From positions 186,001-250,000 of the forward strand of contig NZ_JBFAKK010000010.1 of assembly GCF_040655735.1 (NCBI RefSeq): a stretch of DNA of 64,000 nucleotides. Reading direction: 5' to 3'. The position numbers and the translations under genes are program-made. The stretch is from Phytomonospora sp040655735 (GTDB lineage Bacteria; Actinomycetota; Actinomycetes; Mycobacteriales; Micromonosporaceae). Below, in pieces: positions 16,031 to 23,057 of the stretch (the first letter of the stretch is position 1; every line of letters starts with the position of its first letter). The notes below the pieces were generated by a model that did not search any database, was not told the origin of the DNA, and saw only the letters and a list, made by a program, of their open reading frames with translations.

Positions 16031-17592
16031 AGCCCGTCTGCGTGATCGTCGGTCCTCCCGGCTCCGGCAAGACCACCGTCGGCGCCGCCCTCGCCGAACG
16101 CCTCGGCGTCGCCTTCCGCGACACCGACCTCGACATCGAGGCCCTCGCCGGCAAGCCCATCCCGGAGATCTTCATCGACGACGGTGAGGACCACTTCCGG
16201 GCCCTCGAACGCGAGGCGATCGCCACCGCCCTCACCGGCCACGGCGGCGTCCTCGCCCTCGGCGGCGGCGCGATCCTCGCCGAGGCGACCCGCGAGCTGC
16301 TGCGCGAGCACCACGTCGTCTTCCTCAATGTCGGCCTGTCCGAAGCCGTCCGCCGCGTCGGCCTCGGCGCCGGGCGCCCGCTGCTGGAGATGAACCCGCG
16401 CGCGACGCTGAAGGTCCTGATGAACCAGCGCCTGCCGTTCTACCGCGAGGTCGCCACCGTCGCCGTCGAGACCGACGAGCGCGAACCCGCCCTCATCGTC
16501 GACGAGCTGCTGCCGAACCTCGCCGCCGGACCGGCGCGCATCTCCTTCGGCGGCGCCGCCCACTACGACGCCGTCGTCGGCCGCGACCTGTGGTCGCAGC
16601 TCCCCGAACACCTGCAGGGCGCCGCGCAGGCGGCGATCCTGCACACCTCGCACCTCGCCGAGCGCGCCGCGCGCCTCTCCGAGACCGTCGCCGAGGCCGG
16701 CGTCAAGCCACTGCTCATCGAGGTCCCCGACGCCGAGGCCGCCAAGACCGTCGCGGTCGCCGCCGACTGCTGGGACCGCCTCGGAGCCGCCGGCTTCACC
16801 CGCACCGACGTCGTCATCGGCCTCGGCGGCGGGGCCGTCACCGACCTCGCCGGCTTCGTCGCCGCCTCCTGGCTGCGCGGTGTCCGCGTCATCCACCTGC
16901 CGACCTCCCTGCTGGGCATGGTCGACGCCGCCGTGGGCGGCAAGACCGGCGTCAACATCGGGGCCGGCAAGAACCTCGTCGGCGCCTTCCACGCGCCCGC
17001 GGTCGTACTGTGCGACCTGTCGACCCTGGACAGCCTCCCGCAGGCCGACCTCGCCGCCGGTCTCGCCGAGGTCGTCAAGTGCGGCTTCATCGCCGACACC
17101 GAGATCCTGCGCCGCGTCGCCGCCGACCCGAAGGCCGCGCTGACCGCCGACTCGGCCCTCCTCGCCGACATCGCGGCGCGCGCCATCCGCGTCAAGGCCG
17201 AGGTCGTGACCGAGGACCTGCGCGAGTCGGGCCGCCGGGCGTTCCTGAACTACGGGCACACCTTCGCCCACGCCATCGAGAAGGTCGAGAACTACCGGTG
17301 GCGGCACGGGGACGCCGTCGCCGTCGGCATGGTCTTCGCCGCGCACCTCGGGCGCCTCACCGGCCGCGTCGACGTCGTGGAGCGGACCGTCACCCTGCTG
17401 GAGTCGCTCGGACTGCCGGCCCGCTACGAAGGGGGCCGCTTCGACGAACTGCTGGCGGCCATGCGCGTCGACAAGAAGTCGGTGGGCGCCACCATGCGCT
17501 TCGTGCTTCTCGACGACCTCGCCGCGCCGTCCCTTGTCGACGATGTGACGGCCGATCAGCTCCGCACCGCCTACGCCGAGGTGAGCTCATGA
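16027..17592 (+). CDS. aroKB: Bifunctional shikimate kinase / 3-dehydroquinate synthase (AroK-AroB fusion)
   Basis: One uninterrupted 521-codon frame encodes both enzymes. Residues 1 to about 165 are AroK: Walker A GPPGSGKTT (9-17), DTDLDIE (34-40), the LALGGGAIL loop (about 76-84) and the ATP lid with R-x-P-F-Y near 137-141. From about 170 to 521 the protein is AroB: GLGGGAVTDLAGFVA (about 262), HLPTSLLGMVDAAVGGK (about 288) with NAD and metal contacts, EVVKCGF (about 346) and NYGHTFAHAIE (about 410). There is no stop, internal start or long linker at the junction. Most actinobacteria keep aroK and aroB separate; fused AroKB proteins are known in a few other bacteria. ATG overlaps the aroC stop, and the TGA overlaps aroQ. 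Confidence 0.95.
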   Translation: MKPVCVIVGPPGSGKTTVGAALAERLGVAFRDTDLDIEALAGKPIPEIFIDDGEDHFRALEREAIATALTGHGGVLALGGGAILAEATRELLREHHVVFLNVGLSEAVRRVGLGAGRPLLEMNPRATLKVLMNQRLPFYREVATVAVETDEREPALIVDELLPNLAAGPARISFGGAAHYDAVVGRDLWSQLPEHLQGAAQAAILHTSHLAERAARLSETVAEAGVKPLLIEVPDAEAAKTVAVAADCWDRLGAAGFTRTDVVIGLGGGAVTDLAGFVAASWLRGVRVIHLPTSLLGMVDAAVGGKTGVNIGAGKNLVGAFHAPAVVLCDLSTLDSLPQADLAAGLAEVVKCGFIADTEILRRVAADPKAALTADSALLADIAARAIRVKAEVVTEDLRESGRRAFLNYGHTFAHAIEKVENYRWRHGDAVAVGMVFAAHLGRLTGRVDVVERTVTLLESLGLPARYEGGRFDELLAAMRVDKKSVGATMRFVLLDDLAAPSLVDDVTADQLRTAYAEVSS

Positions 17593-18035
17593 CCACCGCC
17601 GACGTGCTGATCCTCAACGGGCCCAACCTCAACCGGCTGGGCACCCGCGAGCCGATGATCTACGGGCACTCGACGTACGCCGACCTCGTGGCCCTCTGCG
17701 AGGAGGCCGCCAAGTACCTCGGGCTGGTCGCCGAAGTGCGGCAGACCAACGCCGAGCACGAGCTGCTCGGCTGGCTCCACGAAGCGGCCGACGAGAACGT
17801 GCCGGTCGTGCTGAACGCGGCGGCGCTCACCCACACCTCCATCGCCATCGGCGACGCCTGCGCCATGCTGACCGCGCCACTCGTCGAGGTGCACATCTCG
17901 AACGTCCACAAGCGCGAGGAGTTCCGCCACCACTCGTACGTGTCGGCCCACGCCGACGCGGTGATCGTGGGCGCGGGCGTCAACGGGTACCGGCTGGCGC
18001 TCCAGCACATCGTGGAGCTGCTCGGCCGAGGGTGA
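17589..18035 (+). CDS. aroQ: Type II 3-dehydroquinate dehydratase
   Basis: The 148-residue type II enzyme dehydrates 3-dehydroquinate to 3-dehydroshikimate. Present are GPNLNRLGTREP (residues 11-22) and the lid Tyr in IYGHST. Substrate-binding Asn with THTS appear in NAAALTHTS (about 76-84), the catalytic His in EVHISN (about 99-104), and REEFRHHSY follows. The NAAAL variant of NPGAY is similar to the NAGGL I recall from mycobacteria, so it is not aberrant. It starts within the aroKB stop (ATGA), completing aroC-aroKB-aroQ. Confidence 0.95.
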   Translation: MTTADVLILNGPNLNRLGTREPMIYGHSTYADLVALCEEAAKYLGLVAEVRQTNAEHELLGWLHEAADENVPVVLNAAALTHTSIAIGDACAMLTAPLVEVHISNVHKREEFRHHSYVSAHADAVIVGAGVNGYRLALQHIVELLGRG

Positions 18036-18118
18036 GGCGGGATGAGGGGCGGGGGCGGGATCGCCTTCGCGCCACGAAACCAGTGGCCGCCGGGTTGGGA
18101 GTTTCCTAGCCTCATGCC

Positions 18119-18793
18119 ATGCGCCTGACCGATCACCCATGGCGGATCACGGTGAGCACGGCCCGGTTCAAGGGGCGCGAGTACCGGGTCCTGCGTCCGG
18201 CCGCGACCGCCGCCCACGCCGCGCTCTACCAGACCTGGAGCGGCGGGCAGCTCATGGTCGACCGGGCGGCCGCTGCCGAACTCGCGGCGGCCTGGTGGCT
18301 GGCAGCGCGCTCAAGGCACAGCCTGGTGCACCTCCCCCTGCGCACGGCGGTGGGAGAGTGCGGAGCCGAGGAGGGTTCGCCCCGCCTCGACCTGGTGCTG
18401 CTGCACCACAGCTTGGGTTTCCCGGTGTCGCGGTGGAAAGAGGTGCGCGCCCGGACGCGCGGCGGTGCACCGCAACTGGTGCGACTGCCCCCTGGTGCCC
18501 TGCCGTCGTTCGGCAGGGAGGAGCACATGCGTTCGCACTACCGGGAGTCGCGAGACGCTCTGCACTGGGACCTCGCAGCCGACACCCTGTTCCTGATCGG
18601 GAGCCGGCGCGCCTTCGAGTGGGAGGCCGAACAGTTGAGGCGCCTCGCTGAGGAAGGCCCGGCGGACGTCGCGCGCACTCCCGACGTGCACCTCTGCGCG
18701 GAGATCGAGATGGGTTCCAGGGGGTACTGGCGACCGGGACGACGCAGGCCTTACGGGGAGGTGCACGTGGAGTGGTGTCCGAAGCACCGGTGA
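18119..18793 (+). CDS. Hypothetical protein
   Basis: This soluble-looking 224-residue protein is rich in Arg, Trp and His, with no membrane segment or signal peptide. Third positions are strongly GC, so it is likely a real gene. Recognisable stretches such as LVHLPLRTAVGECG, LVLLHHSLGFPVSRWKEVR and SHYRESRDALHWDLAADTL do not match a family I know. The ATG at 18119 has a TAGCCT -10-like box 5 bp upstream, so it may be leaderless. Immediately after its stop begins the tandem-repeat spacer. Confidence 0.55.
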   Translation: MRLTDHPWRITVSTARFKGREYRVLRPAATAAHAALYQTWSGGQLMVDRAAAAELAAAWWLAARSRHSLVHLPLRTAVGECGAEEGSPRLDLVLLHHSLGFPVSRWKEVRARTRGGAPQLVRLPPGALPSFGREEHMRSHYRESRDALHWDLAADTLFLIGSRRAFEWEAEQLRRLAEEGPADVARTPDVHLCAEIEMGSRGYWRPGRRRPYGEVHVEWCPKHR

Positions 18794-18798
18794 GGTTG

Positions 18799-18870
18799 GT
18801 GCGGGGTGCGGGGTGCGGGGTGCGGGGTGCGGGGTGCGGGGTGCGGGGTGCGGGGTGCGGGGTGCGGGGT
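18799..18870. repeat. tandem repeat, 7-bp unit GTGCGGG, about 10 copies
   Basis: Starting 6 bp after the stop of the preceding hypothetical gene, the heptamer GTGCGGG is repeated perfectly about 10.3 times. A unit not divisible by three argues against coding. It is the first of several different tandem tracts in the 18794-20258 spacer. Confidence 0.95.
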
Positions 18871-19402
18871 GATCTGGTGGTCGGGGTCGCGTGGGAAAGA
18901 CCGTCCGCACCAACCCAGCGCGGGCACAGCACCAGCGAGGGGTGTCGGCGCTGGCGCCGCTCAAGTGGCGGCTTTGCTGGCGCGTCAGCCACGGGTAGGT
19001 TGCCGGAACGGCACCGGACGCGCACACCAGCGGCAGTGCTGGCTGTGTGCCGGTGTCGGTTGGCGGCGGCGCTGCATCGCCTCTCCGCGCGACGCCCGCA
19101 CCGGACTCCCGTCGGTCGCGCGAGCCGTCGCGGGTACCGGGGTGGCTCAAGGTACAGCGTCATTCGCGCATCTGCGCATACGTCACGGCCCAGGCCACGG
19201 GGACGCCCGCCGCCAGATGGGCTGTCACCGCTTCGTATTCGTCACCGGCACTTTCCGCGCCGCACTACATCGCCACCTGCGACGCCGGCGTCGCAGTGAG
19301 ACGGCCTTGCCCGGGCCCCCGCCGACCGGTTCGAAGACGACGTGCTGGAGACCGCAGAACGGCCCGCGCCCGCACTCGCGCCGTGCTCGTGCCATCATCC
19401 CA
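18871..19402. other. non-coding spacer segment between tandem repeats
   Basis: About 530 bp without a convincing gene. Frames are open on both strands, but their products are arginine/proline-rich, lack recognisable domains, lack Shine-Dalgarno sites and run into the repeats with shifting phase. I see no RNA gene, promoter or mobile-element signature. Confidence 0.5.
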
Positions 19403-19497
19403 CCGCTTGCCCGCTTGCCCGCTTGCCCGCTTGCCCGCTTGCCCGCTTGCCCGCTTGCCCGCTTGCCCGCTTGCCCGCTTGCCCGCTTGCCCGCTTG
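19403..19497. repeat. tandem repeat, 8-bp unit CCGCTTGC, about 12 copies
   Basis: Perfect 8-bp repeats run for 95 bp (11.9 copies). The unit is unrelated to the neighbouring 7- and 10-bp repeats. Copy number is probably variable through slippage. Confidence 0.95.
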
Positions 19498-19745
19498 TGG
19501 TCTCGTTCCGACGGAGGGCTGTGCGTCTACTTCCGGCCTCCCTCAACCATTTCCGGCCCGGCGCTGTGCATGGCTTGCTCGGAGAGCAGTGCCAGGCGCG
19601 CGAGAGCGACCCGCGCATCGCGCTCGTGTCACCGCCATCCCTACGGTCTCGGCGAGTCTCTGCGCGCCACCGCGGGCCACGACAGCATCGGTCTCGCATC
19701 GGTCTGCCCGGATGCCTGAGCCGCCCGGCCGGCTCGTCCATGCTG
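19498..19745. other. unannotated spacer segment
   Basis: About 250 bp between the 8-bp and 10-bp repeat tracts. No gene, RNA or regulatory signal stands out. Base composition is somewhat less GC-biased by codon position than in flanking genes. Confidence 0.45.
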
Positions 19746-19826
19746 CCGAGCGGAGCCGAGCGGAGCCGAGCGGAGCCGAGCGGAGCCGAGCGGAGCCGAG
19801 CGGAGCCGAGCGGAGCCGAGCGGAGC
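19746..19826. repeat. tandem repeat, 10-bp unit CGGAGCCGAG, about 8 copies
   Basis: Seven full perfect copies lie at 19751-19820 with partial copies at both ends (81 bp). As with the other tracts, the unit length is not a multiple of three. Confidence 0.95.
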
Positions 19827-20051
19827 TGCGGGGAGGCTGGCGGGCTTTCGCGGGCAGCGTTGGTGGCGCGTTCAGGTCGTGCTCAACAGGAACTCGGACG
19901 CTTCCGCCAGAGGCCACTGTCTGGGGCCGCTGTTGGCCCGGGTACTCGTATCCAGGCTCGATGCCGTCTGCCGTTGCTGCGGTCGCCGGGGGTCGCTGTG
20001 GTCACCGCTGTCTCTGCCGCCGCCCATTTCTCGCCATTCCTCCGGCCCGGC

Positions 20052-20246
20052 ACGGCATCGTACGGCCCGGCCCGATACGGCCCGGCCCGGCCCTGCGCAG
20101 CCCGGCGCGGCGGGCCGCAGGCCGGCGTTCCCGGTCCTCCGTTCCCGGTCCTCCGTTCCCAGTTCCCCGTCTTCCGTTCCCCGTCGTACACTCTCCGTTC
20201 CCTGTCGTACACTCTCCGCTCTCCACTCTCCGCTCTCCGCTCTCCG
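20052..20246. repeat. compound short repeats (CGGCCCGG-rich, 14-bp, 21-bp and 7-bp units)
   Basis: Four small repeat families follow each other: degenerate CGGCCC-type repeats (about 20052-20110); two copies of a 14-bp unit CGTTCCCGGTCCTC from 20126; two copies of a 21-bp unit containing GTCGTACACTCTCC (about 20176-20217); and five copies of the heptamer CTCTCCG, one of them CTCTCCA (20212-20246). The last is a pure pyrimidine tract on the plus strand. It ends 12 bp from the stop codon of the minus-strand response regulator. Confidence 0.8.
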
Positions 20247-20258
20247 TTCGTGCGGGCG

Positions 20259-20915
20259 TTAGCGGAGGTAGCGGAGGACGGCCATGACGCGGCGGTTGTC
20301 GTCTTCGGTGGCGATGAGGCCGAGGCGGGTGAAGATGCCGGTGACGTGTTTGGCGACGGCGGCTTCGGAGACGAAGAGGGCCTTGGCGATGGCGGCGTTC
20401 GAGCGGCCCTCCGCCATGTGGGAGAGGACCTCCTTCTCCCGGGTGGACAGGGCGGCGAGGGGGTCGCGGTTGCGGCGGACCAGCTGTTTGACCACGAGGG
20501 GGTCCACGACGGTGGCGCCGGTGAGGACACGGTCGACGGCGGCGGCGAACTCGGTGATGTCGGCGATGCGGTCCTTCAACAGGTAGCCGACTCCGGATTC
20601 CCCGTCGACGTCGAGGAGTTCACCGGCGTAGGTCGCCTCGATGTACTGGCTGACCACCATCACCGCCATCTCCGGGTACTTGCGGCGGAGCTCGATCGCG
20701 GCGACTAGGCCCTCGTCGCTGAAGCCCGGCGGCATGCGGACGTCGGTGATGACGAGGTCGGGGAGGTAGGCCGAGACGGCGTCGCGGAGTTTCACGGCGT
20801 CGCCGACGACGGCCACGACGTCATGACCGAAGCGCCGCAGCAGTCCGGCGATGCCCTCGGCGATCAGGACCCCGTCTTCTGCGAGGACGACGCGGGCCGT
20901 TCGCTGCGATGCCAA
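20259..20915 (-). CDS. NarL/LuxR-family response regulator
   Basis: The 218-residue protein has an N-terminal receiver domain (acidic pair in AEDG near residue 13, phosphoacceptor Asp in VITDVRMP near 58, Lys in YLLKD near 113). A C-terminal GerE/LuxR helix-turn-helix follows (LSTREKEVLSHMAEGRSNAAIAKAL, about 150-176). It partners the kinase encoded just upstream, whose 3' end overlaps it by about 50 bp. The best start is a TTG at 20915, since no in-frame ATG or GTG precedes the receiver strand. The divergent MacB-like ABC transporter is a plausible target. The downstream side is the repeat spacer. Confidence 0.88.
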   Translation of the reverse strand: MASQRTARVVLAEDGVLIAEGIAGLLRRFGHDVVAVVGDAVKLRDAVSAYLPDLVITDVRMPPGFSDEGLVAAIELRRKYPEMAVMVVSQYIEATYAGELLDVDGESGVGYLLKDRIADITEFAAAVDRVLTGATVVDPLVVKQLVRRNRDPLAALSTREKEVLSHMAEGRSNAAIAKALFVSEAAVAKHVTGIFTRLGLIATEDDNRRVMAVLRYLR

Positions 20916-22174
20916 GGGATCTCCACATGTACTCGGGTCGGGCCGCCGGGCGGACTCGACAGGCTCAAGGTGCCGTCGACGACGGCGATCCGGTCGGCGA
21001 GGCCGGTCAGACCGGTGCCTTTGGCCGGGTCGGCGCCACCACTGCCGTTGTCGATGATCTCAAGACGCAGCCAGGAGGTGTCGGCCTCCACCGCGAGTCG
21101 CATCGTGGTGGCGCTGGAATGGCGGGCGATGTTGGCCATGGCCTCGCGCGCGGCGAAGTACACGGCCGTCTCGACCTCCGATGGCGGTCTCTCCGGTGGC
21201 AGCGCGATCTCGGTGTCGACGGGAATGCCGACATGGTCGAGTGCCTCTTCCAGGGCGGGCCCGAGACCGCGGTCGACGAGGACCTGCGGATGCACGCCGT
21301 TGATGAGTTCGCGGACCTCGGCAAGCGCTGCGGTGGACTCGGCGCGGGCACGGTCGAGGAGGGCCTGGAGTTCCTCGCCCTCGGCGAGTTTGGCCAGCCC
21401 GAGGGTCATGCTCAGGGCGAGCAGCCGTTGCTGGGCGCCGTCGTGGAGGTCGCGTTCGATGCGGCGGCGTTCGGCGTCGAAGGCGGCGACCAGGCGAGCG
21501 CGGGAACGGGTGACGGCGGTGAGGCGTTCGCGGACATCGTCGGCGGGGACCGACAGCAGGAGGCGCGCGAGCGCTCCGCGCGCGGCCGCGTAGAGAGTGA
21601 CGAGGTAGAGCCCGGCGGCCAGGCCGGCGATCCCGGCGGGCACGGCGAGCCAGGCCTGGAGTGGGTCGTCGATGAGCCAGAGTTTGACGAGTTTGACCTC
21701 GCCGTCTCCGGTGAGAGCGAGGGCCGCGGGTGCGGCGATGAGGCTGGTGGGGGCGATCAGGGCGAAGCCGAGGACGAGCAGGTCGAAGGGCCACAGGACG
21801 GTGGCGTGGAGGAGCGTGTAGCCGAGGGCGCGCCAGGTGCTCGCCTCGGTGAGGCGGGTCCTGGCCCATGAGCTCAGGCCCGGGCGAGGCGGTTCGCGGT
21901 GCGGGTCGTGCGCGGGATTCGGGTCGACGAGGCGCAGGCGCAGGCGTTCGACGACGCCGACGGGGATTCCGGAGAGCGCGGCGGCGACGAGCAGCGGGAT
22001 GCCGATGAGGATGACGGCGAGAGCCGCGCCGAGCACCACCAGGCTCGTCACCGTGACGAGCGCGGCGAAGCCGGCCACGGCGCCGGTGGCGACGTAGGCC
22101 GCGGAGCGCCAGGGCCACCGGCCTCGCAGGAGGCGGCCCGAGCTGAGGGCCTCCCATGCCGTCGAGTTGTTCAT
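20864..22174 (-). CDS. Sensor histidine kinase (HisKA_3 / NarL-partner type)
   Basis: The 436-residue membrane kinase has an N-terminal sensor region with about four transmembrane helices (near 25-75 and 125-200). The HisKA_3 dimerisation box RRRIERDLHDGAQQR (phosphoacceptor His near 248) is followed by a GHKL ATPase with DNGSGG and GTGLTGLADR near 395-405. The N-terminal part resembles the putative 'sensor' domain typical of actinobacterial kinases of this class. The ATG at 22174 is divergent from the ABC transporter genes with 130 bp between, so one regulatory region may serve both. Confidence 0.88.
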   Translation of the reverse strand: MNNSTAWEALSSGRLLRGRWPWRSAAYVATGAVAGFAALVTVTSLVVLGAALAVILIGIPLLVAAALSGIPVGVVERLRLRLVDPNPAHDPHREPPRPGLSSWARTRLTEASTWRALGYTLLHATVLWPFDLLVLGFALIAPTSLIAAPAALALTGDGEVKLVKLWLIDDPLQAWLAVPAGIAGLAAGLYLVTLYAAARGALARLLLSVPADDVRERLTAVTRSRARLVAAFDAERRRIERDLHDGAQQRLLALSMTLGLAKLAEGEELQALLDRARAESTAALAEVRELINGVHPQVLVDRGLGPALEEALDHVGIPVDTEIALPPERPPSEVETAVYFAAREAMANIARHSSATTMRLAVEADTSWLRLEIIDNGSGGADPAKGTGLTGLADRIAVVDGTLSLSSPPGGPTRVHVEIPWHRSERPASSSQKTGS

Positions 22175-22304
22175 GAGTCGACCGTACGGGCTGGTGGGAG
22201 GCGGGTCACTGGTGCTGGTTCTACATGTGGGGTAGAAGTTCTTCTACCTCGGAACTAGCACTGCCTCCGCTGCGTTCGGCCCGGTTTTCCGGTGTGCTTT
22301 ATCC

Positions 22305-23057
22305 ATGACGAACGCAGTCCGGCTGACCGGTCTCCGCAAGACATATGGCGCAGGTGAGAGCGCGGTCCACGCTCTCGCCGACGTCTCCCTCTCCTTCGCC
22401 ACCGGCGGGTTCACTGCGGTGATGGGCCCCTCGGGTTCGGGCAAGTCCACATTGCTCCAATGCGCGGCCGGGCTGGACCGGCCGGATGCCGGTTCGGTGC
22501 TCCTCGGCGGCGGGGACCCGGTCGAGTTGACGGGTCTGTCGGAGAAGCGGCTGACGGTGCTGCGCCGGGAGCGGATCGGTTTCGTGTTCCAGTCCTTCAA
22601 CCTGTTGCCGACCCTGACCGCCGAGCAGAACGTGGGTCTTCCGGTGCGGCTGGCCGGGCGGCGGGTCCGCCGTTCGGCGCTTCGTGAGGCCCTGTCCCAA
22701 GTCGGCCTGGAGGGCAGGGGCGGTCACCGCCCGCATCAGCTCTCCGGCGGGCAGCAGCAGCGGGTGGCCTTGGCTCGCGCGCTGGTGACCCGCCCGGCGG
22801 TCCTCTTCGCCGACGAGCCGACCGGGGCTCTCGACACCGAGGCCAGCGGACAGGTCCTGCGCCTGTTGCGGGGCCTGGTCGACGCGCACGGCCTCACCGT
22901 GATCATGGTGACCCATGACCCGGTGGCGGCCTCCTACGCGCACCGAGTGGTCTTCTTGGCGGACGGGCGTCCTGCGGGCGAGGAGCGCTCGCCGAGCCCG
23001 GAGCGGGTCGCTGCGGCCCTGGCCGGGCTGCGCACGGCGGCGGTGGCGGCATGCTGA
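22305..23057 (+). CDS. ABC transporter ATP-binding protein (MacB/LolD type)
   Basis: The 250-residue nucleotide-binding protein has Walker A GPSGSGKST (near 45), the Q-loop in FVFQSFNLLPTLTAEQN, signature LSGGQQQR (near 145), Walker B VLFADEPTGALD (near 166) and the switch His in VTHD. The LLPTLTAEQN segment and the adjacent FtsX-type permease place it in the MacB/LolD/BceA-like exporter group. It overlaps the permease start by 7 bp. Neighbouring divergent two-component genes suggest induction by an extracellular signal, as with antimicrobial-peptide detoxification modules, but substrate is not readable. Confidence 0.93.
   Translation: MTNAVRLTGLRKTYGAGESAVHALADVSLSFATGGFTAVMGPSGSGKSTLLQCAAGLDRPDAGSVLLGGGDPVELTGLSEKRLTVLRRERIGFVFQSFNLLPTLTAEQNVGLPVRLAGRRVRRSALREALSQVGLEGRGGHRPHQLSGGQQQRVALARALVTRPAVLFADEPTGALDTEASGQVLRLLRGLVDAHGLTVIMVTHDPVAASYAHRVVFLADGRPAGEERSPSPERVAAALAGLRTAAVAAC

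Noticed and set aside
19403..19497. Resemblance of the short direct repeats to a CRISPR array
   Set aside because: Units are 7-10 bp with no spacers, and no cas genes are present.
18806..20287. Long plus-strand frames running through the tandem repeats, giving peptide repeats such as RGAGCGV, LPACPLAR and AERSRAEPSG
   Set aside because: Repeat units of 7, 8 and 10 bp read in all three phases and give different peptides in each; no ribosome-binding site, no conserved domain and no codon-position bias between repeats.
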